From Streptomyces sp. NBC_00448 (lineage in GTDB: Bacteria; Actinomycetota; Actinomycetes; Streptomycetales; Streptomycetaceae), in NCBI RefSeq assembly GCF_036014115.1, contig NZ_CP107913.1, positions 2,421,001-2,485,000 of the forward strand: DNA of 64,000 nt, written 5' to 3'. Each line of letters starts with the position of its first letter. Within the stretch, counting starts at the first letter, position 1. The notes beneath the pieces were generated by a model that searched no databases, had not been told where the DNA came from, and worked only from the letters and a program-made list of their open reading frames with translations. Below, piece by piece: positions 55,707-63,714 of this stretch. Both the position numbers and the translations under genes were made by a program.

Positions 55707-55895
55707 CGGGTCCGCCCGGGTAGCCAGTTGAGTTCGGTTCCCCGCGCCCCTGGGTAGCGGCTCTTCCGCGGAAGAGCCGCACGAACCCAGGGGCGCGGGG
55801 CGCTGCGCTCCCCCCAGAGCTTCGCCCGGGAGGGACCCCCACCTCCCACCGGCAGGTGGTCCCTCGACCGGCAGAACAAGGCGCCCCGGGGGTCC
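55707..55895. repeat. Stop-linked intergenic element, copy 4
   Basis: It fills the space between the convergent S53 peptidase and trpE genes: it begins eight bases after one stop and ends two bases before the other. The right end has CACCGGCAGGTGGTCCCT, and the inner module CAGAGCTTCGC is at 55815-55825. A nested long palindrome (CCCCGCGCCCCTGGG with CCCAGGGGCGCGGGG, about 55740-55802) carries a second hairpin in its loop. Probably a bidirectional terminator. Confidence 0.82.
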
Positions 55896-55897
55896 CA

Positions 55898-57406
55898 TCA
55901 CCCCGACAGCGCGTTGGCGGTGCCCACGGCCCGCAGGACGGCGGCGGCCTTGTTGCGGCACTCCGTGTCCTCGGCGACCGGATCGGAGTCGGCGACGATG
56001 CCCGCGCCCGCCTGGACGTAGGCGGTGCCGTCGCGGAGCAGCGCCGTACGGATGGCGATCGCGGTGTCGGAGTCGCCGGCGAAGTCGAGATAGCCGACGC
56101 AGCCCCCGTACAACCCCCGCCTGGCGGGCTCCAGTTCCTCGATGATCTGCATCGCGCGGGGCTTGGGCGCGCCGGAGAGGGTGCCCGCCGGGAAGCAGGC
56201 GGTGAGCACGTCGAAGGCGGTACGGCCGGGCGCGACGCGGCCGGTGACGGTCGAGACGATGTGCATCACGTGCGAGTAGCGCTCGACCGACATGAAGTCG
56301 ACCACCTCGACGCTGCCGGGTTCGCAGACCCGGCCGAGGTCGTTGCGGCCGAGGTCGACCAGCATCAGGTGCTCGGCCCGCTCCTTGGGGTCGGCGAGCA
56401 GTTCCTCGGCGAGCGCCGCGTCGGCCTGCGGGGTGGCGCCGCGCGGCCGGGTGCCCGCGATCGGGTGCACCATGGCGTGCCCGTCCTCGACCTTGACCAG
56501 CGCCTCGGGGCTGGAGCCGACCACGTCGAAGCCGCCCTCCGCGTTCCCGTCCTCGCCCGGGAAACGCAACAGGTACATGTACGGGCTCGGGTTGGTGGCC
56601 CGCAGGACCCGGTAGACGTCCAGCGCGCTCGCCGTGCACGGGGTCTCGAACCGCTGCGAGGGCACCACCTGGAACGCCTCGCCGGCCCTGATCCGCTCCT
56701 TGACGTCCTCCACCGCGTCCCGGAAGTCCTGGCCGCCCCACCGGGTGGTGTACTCCGGCAGCTCCGAGGGCGGCAGCGCCACCGGCGGGTGCTCGACCGG
56801 GCGGCCCAGGTCCGCCTGCATCGCGTCCAGCCGTGCCACCGCGTCGGCGTACGCCTCGTCCACGCCGGTGTCCTCGTCGTTGTGGTTGATCGCGTTGGCG
56901 ATCAGCAGCACGCTGCCGTCCCAGTGGTCCAGCACGGCCATGTCCGAGGTGAGCAGCATCGTCAGTTCGGGAAGCCGGAGTTGGTCGCTCCCGTGCTCGC
57001 CGATCCGCTCCAGGCGCCTGACGATGTCGTAGCCGAGGTAGCCGACCATGCCGCCGGTGAACGGGGGCATGCCCTCGACCAGGTCGCGCGGGGTGTGCAG
57101 GGCCTCCACGGTGGCCCGCAGCGCGGCCAGCGGGTCGCCGTCCACCGGGACGCCCACCGGCGGGGTGCCGAGCCAGTACGCCTGCCCGTCGCGCGCGGTC
57201 AGCGTCGCGGCCGAGCGGACCCCGACGAAGCTGTAGCGGGACCAGGCTTTGCTGTCCTCCGCGGATTCCAGCAGGAAGGTGCCGACGCGCTCGCCCGCGA
57301 GTTTTCTGTACAGGCCGACCGGGGTGTCGCCGTCCGCGAGCAATCGCCTGCTGACCGGAATGACGCGACGGTCGACGGCGAGCTTGCGGAACGTAGCGAT
57401 ATCCAT
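55898..57406 (-). CDS. trpE: Anthranilate synthase component I
   Basis: 502 residues. It converts chorismate to anthranilate with ammonia from TrpG, which is not adjacent. The N-terminal LLES motif for tryptophan feedback (FLLESAEDSKAWSRYSFVG) is intact, so it is likely feedback-inhibited. Active-site motifs DLGRNDLGRV, PIAGTRPRG and FPAGTLSGAPK are present. ATG at 57406 has no purine-rich ribosome site (CTACCCTCCCGCC precedes it), which may mean a leaderless or structured start. Confidence 0.96.
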   Translation of the reverse strand: MDIATFRKLAVDRRVIPVSRRLLADGDTPVGLYRKLAGERVGTFLLESAEDSKAWSRYSFVGVRSAATLTARDGQAYWLGTPPVGVPVDGDPLAALRATVEALHTPRDLVEGMPPFTGGMVGYLGYDIVRRLERIGEHGSDQLRLPELTMLLTSDMAVLDHWDGSVLLIANAINHNDEDTGVDEAYADAVARLDAMQADLGRPVEHPPVALPPSELPEYTTRWGGQDFRDAVEDVKERIRAGEAFQVVPSQRFETPCTASALDVYRVLRATNPSPYMYLLRFPGEDGNAEGGFDVVGSSPEALVKVEDGHAMVHPIAGTRPRGATPQADAALAEELLADPKERAEHLMLVDLGRNDLGRVCEPGSVEVVDFMSVERYSHVMHIVSTVTGRVAPGRTAFDVLTACFPAGTLSGAPKPRAMQIIEELEPARRGLYGGCVGYLDFAGDSDTAIAIRTALLRDGTAYVQAGAGIVADSDPVAEDTECRNKAAAVLRAVGTANALSG

Positions 57407-57468
57407 GGCGGGAGGGTAGCCGTGCCGGGCTCTCTCTGTCCGCCCGCCCTGCCCCGTCCTGTGCGTAG

Positions 57469-57575
57469 CCGGACCTCACGGTCCGTGGGTGGCTTGTCGC
57501 GCGGTTCCCCGCGCGACAAGCCCCCACCGGGCAGGTGGTCCCTGAACCGGCAGAACGGGGCACCCCGGCGGGTCC
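57469..57575. repeat. Stop-linked intergenic element, copy 5 (short form)
   Basis: It lies between trpE and hisI, both on the minus strand. The right end (57524-57575) matches the family with one inserted base and ends one base from the hisI stop. The usual inner module is replaced by a 13-bp stem, GCTTGTCGCGCGG with CCGCGCGACAAGC and a four-base loop (about 57492-57521). Confidence 0.75.
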
Positions 57576-57576
57576 G

Positions 57577-57927
57577 CTAAGCCTCCAGCAGGAGATCCGC
57601 ATCGAAGCAGGTGCGGTCGCCGGTGTGGCAGGCCGCGCCGACCTGGTCGACGCGGACGAGGATCGTGTCGCCGTCGCAGTCGAGGGCGACGGACTTGACG
57701 TGCTGGACGTGGCCGGAGGTGTCGCCCTTGACCCAGTACTCGTGGCGGCTGCGGCTCCAGTAGGTGCAGCGGCCGGTCGTGAGGGTGCGGTGGAGTGCCT
57801 CCGCGTCCATCCACCCGAGCATCAGCACCTCACCGGTGTCGTACTGCTGGGCGATGGCCGGAACCAGCCCATCGGGGTTGCGCTTCAGGCGCGCGGTGAT
57901 CGCGGGGTCGAGCGAGGACGACGGCAT
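57577..57927 (-). CDS. hisI: Phosphoribosyl-AMP cyclohydrolase
   Basis: 116 residues, single-domain HisI opening the purine ring of phosphoribosyl-AMP in histidine synthesis. [17 protein letters not shown] and [10 protein letters not shown] carry the metal-site residues, and the late Cys of [10 protein letters not shown] completes it. The HisE part is absent, as usual in actinobacteria. ATG at 57927 gives the family N-terminus ([10 protein letters not shown]); upstream frame to 57990 does not. Confidence 0.95.
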   Translation of the reverse strand: MPSSSLDPAITARLKRNPDGLVPAIAQQYDTGEVLMLGWMDAEALHRTLTTGRCTYWSRSRHEYWVKGDTSGHVQHVKSVALDCDGDTILVRVDQVGAACHTGDRTCFDADLLLEA

Positions 57928-58035
57928 ACAACCATTCTGCCGCCGATTCGCCGCAACGAGAAAAGCCGCATTAACTGGCAAACGCCGCAAGGCGATTGTC
58001 CGTTATACGGTAGCCGCTCGCCCCGTGTCACCCGT

Positions 58036-59052
58036 ATGGGGCATCCTTTCGCCATGGGTTTTCCTCCGCCGCCGCCAGATGGTCCCCCGCCGCCTCCTGA
58101 CCAGGGCGGCGGTTTTGGGCCGCCGCAGGGTTTCGGCCCGCCACCGCCTCCTCCGCCACCGGGTGAAGGCGGCTACGGCGCTCCCCAACAGCCGGGCGGC
58201 GGCCAGTCGTACGGATATCCGCAGCAGCCCGACGGTCAGCAGCCGTACGGCTACCCCCAACAGCCCGACGGCCAGCAGCCGTACGGCTACCCGCAGCAGG
58301 GCCAGCAGGGCGGGTACGGCCCGCCCGGGCAGCCCGGCGCGCCGATGCCGCCGGCCGGCTACGGCTACCCCGGCGACCCGCAGGGCTTCGGCTACCAGCC
58401 GCCCCCGCCGCCGAACAACACCAAGCGCAACGTGTGGCTCGCGGTCGGCGCGGTCGTGGTGATCGGCGCGATCGTCGGCGGGGTCGCGGTGGCCAGCAGC
58501 GGCGGCGACAAGAAGAAGAACGCCGACGACAAGCCGACCCACAGCGTCAGCATCAGCGGGCTGCCGACCGGGCTGCCCACGCCCAGCTTCACGCTGCCGA
58601 CGGACCTCCCGACGGACGACCCGACGCTGGACCTCCCGACGGACCTGCCCACCGGCGACGACACCGGCCTGCCCACCGACCCGTCCTCGCCGGACGAGAA
58701 GCTGGTGCCGTACGTCTCGCTGAAGCCGGGGGTCTGCTTCGACGCGCCGTCCCTGACGTCGACGGTCTCGGAGGTGACGAAGCGCTCGTGCAGTTCCGCG
58801 CACGACGCGCAGGTCGTCGCGAACGAGACGCTCAGCGGCACCTTCTCCACCGACGCGGAGATCCAGAGCAAGGCGCTGTCGCTGTGCCAGACCGACGCGC
58901 GCAAGCATCTGCCGCACGACGGCCGGGAGTACTACCCGTACGCGCTGTTCCCGAAGCTCATCACGTACGAGCTGCAGGGCAAGAAGACCGTCACCTGCTC
59001 GCTGACCCGCAACAACGGGTCGAACCACACCAAGCTGTACAGCAAGCTCTGA
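58036..59052 (+). CDS. Proline-rich single-pass membrane protein
   Basis: About 338 residues. The first ~125 are Pro/Gly/Gln/Tyr-rich with two perfect QQPDGQQPYGYPQ units and runs of Pro. One membrane helix follows (WLAVGAVVVIGAIVGGVAVA), then a Lys/Asp linker, a Leu-Pro-Thr-Asp repeat region (LPTDLPTDD-type) and a ~110-residue domain with four Cys (PGVCFDAP, KRSCSS, SLCQT, VTCSL). The tail resembles septum-formation-type domains. ATG at 58036 or 58054; neither has a clear ribosome site. Function unknown. Confidence 0.8.
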   Translation: MGHPFAMGFPPPPPDGPPPPPDQGGGFGPPQGFGPPPPPPPPGEGGYGAPQQPGGGQSYGYPQQPDGQQPYGYPQQPDGQQPYGYPQQGQQGGYGPPGQPGAPMPPAGYGYPGDPQGFGYQPPPPPNNTKRNVWLAVGAVVVIGAIVGGVAVASSGGDKKKNADDKPTHSVSISGLPTGLPTPSFTLPTDLPTDDPTLDLPTDLPTGDDTGLPTDPSSPDEKLVPYVSLKPGVCFDAPSLTSTVSEVTKRSCSSAHDAQVVANETLSGTFSTDAEIQSKALSLCQTDARKHLPHDGREYYPYALFPKLITYELQGKKTVTCSLTRNNGSNHTKLYSKL

Positions 59053-59161
59053 CCGGCGACGGGTGCGGCGGCGCGGGAGCGGCGCACCCGTTCGCACGAC
59101 TTGAGTTGATCCGGCGGCCGGAAGCGGATGTTTTCGGCCGCCGGATGGTTAGCCTTGCGGT

Positions 59162-59794
59162 ATGACGACCCATGCGCAGCGTGAACGTCTGCTCCTCGCC
59201 GACCTGCTGGAGCGTTCGGGGCCCGACGCCCCGACGCTCTGCGCGGGCTGGACCACCAAGGACCTCGCCGCCCACGTCGTGGTGCGGGAACGCCGGGGCG
59301 ACGCGGCCGTGGGGATGGTGGTGCCGCGGCTCGCCGACCGCCTGGAGCGGGTCCGCAAGGAGTACGCGGCGAAGCCCTTCGCCGAGCTCGTCCAGCTGAT
59401 CAGGACCGGCCCGCCGCGGCTGTCGCCCTTCTCCCTCAAGCAGGTGGACGAGGCGTCGAACACCCTGGAGTTCTACGTCCACACCGAGGACGTACGGCGT
59501 GCGGCGGCGGACTGGACCCCGCGCACGATCGACCCCGTCTTCGCGGACGCGCTCTGGGCGCGGCTGGAGCGGGCCGCCCGGCTGCTCGGGCGGCGCAGCC
59601 CGGTCGGGCTCGTGCTGCGCTGCCCGGACGGGCGGACCGTCGTCGCGCACAAGGGCACGCCGGTCGTCACCGTGACCGGGGAGCCGGCCGAGCTGGCGAT
59701 GTTCGTGTTCGGCCGCCAGGCCGCGGCGAAGGTCGAGACGGACGGCCCGGAGGACGCGGTCGCGACGGCCTCCGAAGCGAATCTGGGGGTGTAG
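59162..59794 (+). CDS. TIGR03085-family metal-binding protein
   Basis: 210 residues related to DinB/mycothiol-dependent maleylpyruvate isomerase. The N-terminal RERLLLADLLERSGPDAP and CAGWTTKDLAAHVVVRERR, plus the mid-region NTLEFYVHTEDVRRAAADW, carry the conserved His and Glu metal ligands. The C-terminal ~60 residues form a beta-rich SCP2-like domain. Function unproven; mycothiol-dependent chemistry is likely. ATG at 59162. Confidence 0.85.
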   Translation: MTTHAQRERLLLADLLERSGPDAPTLCAGWTTKDLAAHVVVRERRGDAAVGMVVPRLADRLERVRKEYAAKPFAELVQLIRTGPPRLSPFSLKQVDEASNTLEFYVHTEDVRRAAADWTPRTIDPVFADALWARLERAARLLGRRSPVGLVLRCPDGRTVVAHKGTPVVTVTGEPAELAMFVFGRQAAAKVETDGPEDAVATASEANLGV

Positions 59795-59802
59795 CCGAGC
59801 TG

Positions 59803-59960
59803 GACCCCCCGGGGTTGCCCGGTCCCGTGAGTTGAGGGACCTTGCGGTCCGCGGTGGCTTGTCGCGCCGTTCTCCCCCAGAGCTTCGCCTGGGAGGTGCC
59901 CCCACGCGCCCCTTGAGGTAGTGCGGCTCCCTCCGCGGAAGAGGGCTGAAACCCGGGTGG
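59803..59960. repeat. Stop-linked intergenic element, copy 6 (left end only)
   Basis: It lies between the convergent TIGR03085 gene (stop at 59794) and the MFS gene (stop at 59972). The left end starts eight bases after the first stop with GGACCCCCCGGGG, and the inner module CAGAGCTTCGC is at 59878-59888. The second end is not recognisable. Confidence 0.72.
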
Positions 59961-59971
59961 ACAAGTGCGGC

Positions 59972-61279
59972 TCACTTCGCGGAGCGCACTGCCGGGGAGG
60001 CCAGTCCGACGGCACCGCCGAGCATGCTGACGGCGCCGGCCGTGAGGAAGACCGGGGTGGGGCCGAAGGAGGCGACGGCGGCGCCGAAGACGGGGTAGAC
60101 GAGGGGCGCGATGCCGAAGCCGGTGAGGCTCATGACGGAGGTGACGCGGCCGAGGTAGGCGGGGTCGGACGCGGACTGGATCATCGCCACGGCCAGGCCC
60201 CCGCAGACCCCGCAGATGAGCCCGGCGAGCAGGGCGAGCGCGACGGCGACGCCGAGGACGGGGGCCGCGCCGATCAGCCCGATCGTCGCGGAACTGGCGA
60301 AGAGCGTGATGATCTGCACGACACCCGCCCTGCGGAACCTGCCGCGTACGGCCATCAGCAGCGCGCTGGCGGCCGCGCCGGCCCCGAACGCGGCGATGAT
60401 CCAGCCGTATCCGCCGGAGCCCCAGCCGCGTTGCCGGGCGAGCAGCACCATGCCGATGTTGAGCGGGCCGATGAGCCCGAACTCGCTGATGGCGCCGGAC
60501 AGCACGAGCGGGCCGACCAGCCGGTGCCGGCGTATGTAGCGCAGCCCGTCGCGCAGTTCGTCCCAGGCGGTGCCGTCGACGGGCTCGCCGTCCGCGAGTT
60601 GGCTGTCCACGGATTGGCCGTCCACGGGCTCGGGAGCGCCCGCCGGTGCGGCGTCGCGGTCCCGCTTCAACTCGCCGACGCGGATGGTGAGCAGGAGCGG
60701 CACGGACAGCGCGAACAGGCCGCCGGCCACGGCGAACGCGGTGCTCGCGCCGCCGAGGCCCATGGCGAGCCCGCCCAGCGGCGGCCCGGCGATGTCGCCG
60801 GCGCGCACGGCGAGCGCGCGCATCCCCTGGAGCCGGACGAGCTGGTCGCGGGCGACGAGCCGCGGCGGCAGCGCGCCGACCGCGGGCATGAACAGCGCGT
60901 CCACGACGCCGAAGACGAGGGCGACGGCCACCAGCAGCCACAGGCCGGGCGTGGTCAGCGCGAGCACCGCGGCGGCGGTGAGGATCAGCACGCAGCGCAC
61001 CGCGTCGCTGCCGATCACCACCAGGCGCGGCCCGAAGCGGTCGGCCACCACTCCCCCGCCGAGCATGAGCAGGGCGCGCGGTACGGCGCCGACGGCCATC
61101 ACCAGGCCCACCTCCGCGGCCGGTGCCACCTTCGCGGCGGCGAAGCCGAGGGCGAGGAAGTAGACGCTGTCGCCGAGCAGGGAGGCGGTGTACGCGGTCA
61201 GCCAGCGCAGCACGTTCAGGTCGCGGTGGGCTGCGGTCGTACGGGTGGGCGCCGGGGAGGCGTGCGCGGTGCCGATCAT
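59972..61279 (-). CDS. MFS transporter
   Basis: 435 residues with about twelve hydrophobic segments. The first includes RWLTAYTASLLGDSVYFLAL, and the loop DRFGPRLVVIGSDAVR between segments 2 and 3 is typical of MFS drug-efflux-like proteins. A hydrophilic Asp/Ala/Pro/Gln stretch interrupts the middle. The substrate is unknown. ATG at 61279 follows AGGAAGG at long spacing. It lies directly downstream of the ArsR-like regulator, which probably controls it. Confidence 0.88.
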   Translation of the reverse strand: MIGTAHASPAPTRTTAAHRDLNVLRWLTAYTASLLGDSVYFLALGFAAAKVAPAAEVGLVMAVGAVPRALLMLGGGVVADRFGPRLVVIGSDAVRCVLILTAAAVLALTTPGLWLLVAVALVFGVVDALFMPAVGALPPRLVARDQLVRLQGMRALAVRAGDIAGPPLGGLAMGLGGASTAFAVAGGLFALSVPLLLTIRVGELKRDRDAAPAGAPEPVDGQSVDSQLADGEPVDGTAWDELRDGLRYIRRHRLVGPLVLSGAISEFGLIGPLNIGMVLLARQRGWGSGGYGWIIAAFGAGAAASALLMAVRGRFRRAGVVQIITLFASSATIGLIGAAPVLGVAVALALLAGLICGVCGGLAVAMIQSASDPAYLGRVTSVMSLTGFGIAPLVYPVFGAAVASFGPTPVFLTAGAVSMLGGAVGLASPAVRSAK

Positions 61280-61341
61280 GGCGGATGGGCCTTCCTGGTG
61301 GGCGAGTGGGGACGCTGCGCGTGGCGGACGAAGTCGTACGT

Positions 61342-61425
61342 AAGGGGCGCCGTCAGGGGGCATGCGGGCCTTACCCGCGGACTCGGCAAGGGGCAGGCAT
61401 CAGGGCGTGCGGGCCTTACCCGCGG
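61342..61425. repeat. Imperfect tandem repeat, unit about 45 bp
   Basis: Two units begin with AAGGGGC (61342 and 61388) and each contains TGCGGGCCTTACCCGCGG (61363-61380 and 61408-61425). Each has a 5-bp hairpin GCGGG / CCCGC. They lie in the 282-base gap between the ArsR-like and MFS genes, on the leader side of the MFS gene. Confidence 0.7.
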
Positions 61426-61561
61426 GCTGTCGCGTGAGATGCGCGCCGGGTGGGGTGCGGGGTGGATCGGTTGTCGGTGGGCGGCGCCGGGCAGGGGTGG
61501 ACTGCCTCAACCCCCGCCAGAGGCCCTGTCGGCGGACCTGGGCGCCAACCCGTCCTCGGCG

Positions 61562-62182
61562 CTACCCGCGGTGCGGGAAGCCGTACATCTGGACGAAGAC
61601 GTGCTCACGGCCCTCGGTGTCGCCGGCCTCCTCCGCGGCCTTGCCGCGATCGGCCCAGCGCCACATCAGGGCGCCGATCTCGTCGGCCATCTCCTGGAGT
61701 TCGGCGGCCGTCAGCCGTGGCATGAACTCGTTGGAGAAGGCCGCCTCCGTCCACTCCTTGGACCACGCGGGCAGTTCGTCCAGGTACTGCTCGTACCGCT
61801 CCGCGCGGGTGGCCAGGAGTTGCCGGGTGACCTGGCTGAGAACGGCGACGCCCTCGGGCTGGTCGTCGAAGTCGGAGTTGCGGAAGTTGAAGCCGCGGTC
61901 GGAGGAGAGCTTCCACCAGCGCTCGCGGCCGTCGCCGTCGTGCCCGGGCGCCTCGACGATGAAGCCGTGCGCGGCGAGCTTGCGCAGGTGGTAGCTGACC
62001 AGCGACACCGCCTCGTCGACCTGGTCGGCCAGCCGCGAGGCGGTGGCCTCACCGCCGGTGAACAGCGCGCGGTAGATCCGGATGCGCAGCGGGTGGGTGA
62101 ACACCTTCAGCGCTTCCAGGTCGGTGATGCGCGGTGCGCGATTGCGCGGTTCATGAGCCGGAGCTGCCTGTTCGTCTGCCAC
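61562..62182 (-). CDS. ArsR-like winged-helix transcriptional regulator
   Basis: 206 residues. A winged helix near residues 20-90 has EALKVFTHPLRIRIYRAL and the recognition region VDEAVSLVSYHLRKLAAHGFIV. The C-terminal ~110 residues are a helical domain typical of the longer actinobacterial ArsR/HTH_20 proteins. No ArsR metal-site Cys pair is visible, so it probably senses something other than metal. GTG at 62182 is abutted by GGGAGG with no spacing, which is unusual. Divergent from the O-methyltransferase gene; MFS gene follows. Confidence 0.85.
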   Translation of the reverse strand: MADEQAAPAHEPRNRAPRITDLEALKVFTHPLRIRIYRALFTGGEATASRLADQVDEAVSLVSYHLRKLAAHGFIVEAPGHDGDGRERWWKLSSDRGFNFRNSDFDDQPEGVAVLSQVTRQLLATRAERYEQYLDELPAWSKEWTEAAFSNEFMPRLTAAELQEMADEIGALMWRWADRGKAAEEAGDTEGREHVFVQMYGFPHRG

Positions 62183-62198
62183 CCTCCCTACGGTAGAT

Positions 62199-62244
62199 AG
62201 GAAAGAAAAATTGCGCAACACTATTTGCGCAACTTCTCTTTCCT
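62199..62244. promoter_or_regulatory. Double palindromic operator between ArsR-like gene and methyltransferase
   Basis: Two copies of the palindrome TTGCGCAA (62211-62218 and 62225-62232) lie 14 bases apart, start to start. The flanks (AGGAAAGAAAAA on the left, CTTCTCTTTCCT on the right) extend them into a 20+6+20-base inverted repeat with few mismatches. The AT-rich flanks contrast with the genome. The site is between divergent genes, as expected for autoregulation by the ArsR-like protein (inference). Confidence 0.7.
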
Positions 62245-62308
62245 GTCTCCGCCCGCCGATTCCCCGGACTTCCCGCGTCCGCGCCACGCCCCCGGCAGGA
62301 TGGCAGCC

Positions 62309-62923
62309 ATGTCTCTCCACGGCACCCGTGCCCACCTCGCCGACCCCGCCGACCTTCCGCCCCTGGTCGAACGCGCGGCACAGACCGCCCAGCAACTCGA
62401 CTTCCCCTACTCCTGCCGGCCTGAACAGGGGCGGCTGCTGCACGCGTTGGCCGCCGGCGCGCGGCGGATCGGCGAGACCGGGACCGGCTGCGGGGTGGGG
62501 CTGGCCTGGCTCGTCTCGGGGATGCGCGCCGGCGCCACCGCGGTCAGCGTCGAGCGCGACCCCGTACGGGCCGAGGCCGCCGCCAAGCTCTTCGCCCCGT
62601 ACGCGCCCGACGTCAACGTGGTGTGCGCCCAGTGGACCGAGATAGCCGCGCACGGGCCGTTCGACCTGCTCGTCCTCGACGGCGGCGGCCAGGGCAAGGA
62701 CGCGGGTGGCGCGGCGGCCGACCCTGCGGCCCTCCTCACGCCCGGCGGCCTGCTCGTCGTCGACGACTTCACGCCCTCCGGCGGGCAGCCCCCCACCTTC
62801 CAGGGCCGCCCGGACACCGCCCGCCTGCACTGGCTGGAGCACCCCGCCCTGCACACGGTCGAGATCCCGCTCGCGCCCGACTTCGCGGTGCTCGTCGGCA
62901 CCCGTTTGGGCACGGCGCTCTGA
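62309..62923 (+). CDS. SAM-dependent O-methyltransferase
   Basis: 204 residues. RIGETGTGCGVGLAWLVSGM is motif I with the GxGxG-like loop, SVERDPVRAEAA is motif II, and LLVLDGGGQGKDAG and GGLLVVDDFTPSG follow. The shape resembles the COMT/caffeoyl-CoA group 3 family. Substrate unknown. ATG at 62309 has AGGA upstream at eight bases; ATG at 62300 adds three residues. It shares the palindromic intergenic region with the ArsR-like gene. Confidence 0.85.
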   Translation: MSLHGTRAHLADPADLPPLVERAAQTAQQLDFPYSCRPEQGRLLHALAAGARRIGETGTGCGVGLAWLVSGMRAGATAVSVERDPVRAEAAAKLFAPYAPDVNVVCAQWTEIAAHGPFDLLVLDGGGQGKDAGGAAADPAALLTPGGLLVVDDFTPSGGQPPTFQGRPDTARLHWLEHPALHTVEIPLAPDFAVLVGTRLGTAL

Positions 62924-62958
62924 CCGCGGGAGCCGGGGCGGCGAACGGCCCGACGGCC

Positions 62959-63714
62959 TCAGCGGACCCGGTGACCCGCTTCCCTCAGCGCCGACTTGAC
63001 CTCGCCGATCCGCAGGTCGCCGAAGTGGAAGACGGAAGCGGCCAGCACCGCGTCCGCGCCCGCGGCCACCGCCGGCGGGAAGTCGGCGACCCGGCCGGCG
63101 CCGCCGGAGGCGATCACCGGCACGGTCACGCGGGCCCGCACCGCCGCGATCATCTCGGTGTCGTAGCCGTCCTTGGTGCCGTCCGCGTCCATCGAGTTGA
63201 GCAGGATCTCGCCGGCCCCGAGGTCGGCCGCGCGCTCCGCCCACTCCACCGCGTCGATGCCGGTGCCGCGCCGCCCGCCGTGCGTGGTGACCTCGAACGA
63301 GCCGGTCGGGGTGCGCCGGGCGTCGACCGAGAGCACCAGCACCTGGCGGCCGAACCGCTCGGCGATCTCCCGGATCAGCTCGGGCCGGGCGATCGCCGCG
63401 GTGTTCACGCCCACCTTGTCCGCGCCGGCCCGCAGCAGCTTGTCCACGTCGTCGGCGCTGCGCACCCCGCCGCCGACGGTGAGCGGGATGAAGACCTGCT
63501 CGGCGGTGCGGCGCACCACGTCGTAGGTGGTCTCCCGGTCCCCGGAGGACGCGGTGATGTCGAGGAAGGTCAACTCGTCGGCGCCCTCGGCGTCGTACAG
63601 CTTCGCCATCTCGACCGGATCGCCGGCGTCGCGCAGGTTCTGGAAGTTGACGCCCTTGACCACCCGCCCGGCGTCCACGTCCAGGCAGGGGATGACTCGG
63701 ACCGCGAGGCTCAT
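62959..63714 (-). CDS. hisF: Imidazole glycerol phosphate synthase subunit HisF
   Basis: 251-residue TIM barrel. It uses ammonia from HisH to form imidazole glycerol phosphate and AICAR. Catalytic Asp residues are in [14 protein letters not shown] and [25 protein letters not shown] and [11 protein letters not shown] are the phosphate loops. ATG at 63714 overlaps the ridA-like stop (ATGA), so the two are coupled. Confidence 0.97.
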   Translation of the reverse strand: MSLAVRVIPCLDVDAGRVVKGVNFQNLRDAGDPVEMAKLYDAEGADELTFLDITASSGDRETTYDVVRRTAEQVFIPLTVGGGVRSADDVDKLLRAGADKVGVNTAAIARPELIREIAERFGRQVLVLSVDARRTPTGSFEVTTHGGRRGTGIDAVEWAERAADLGAGEILLNSMDADGTKDGYDTEMIAAVRARVTVPVIASGGAGRVADFPPAVAAGADAVLAASVFHFGDLRIGEVKSALREAGHRVR

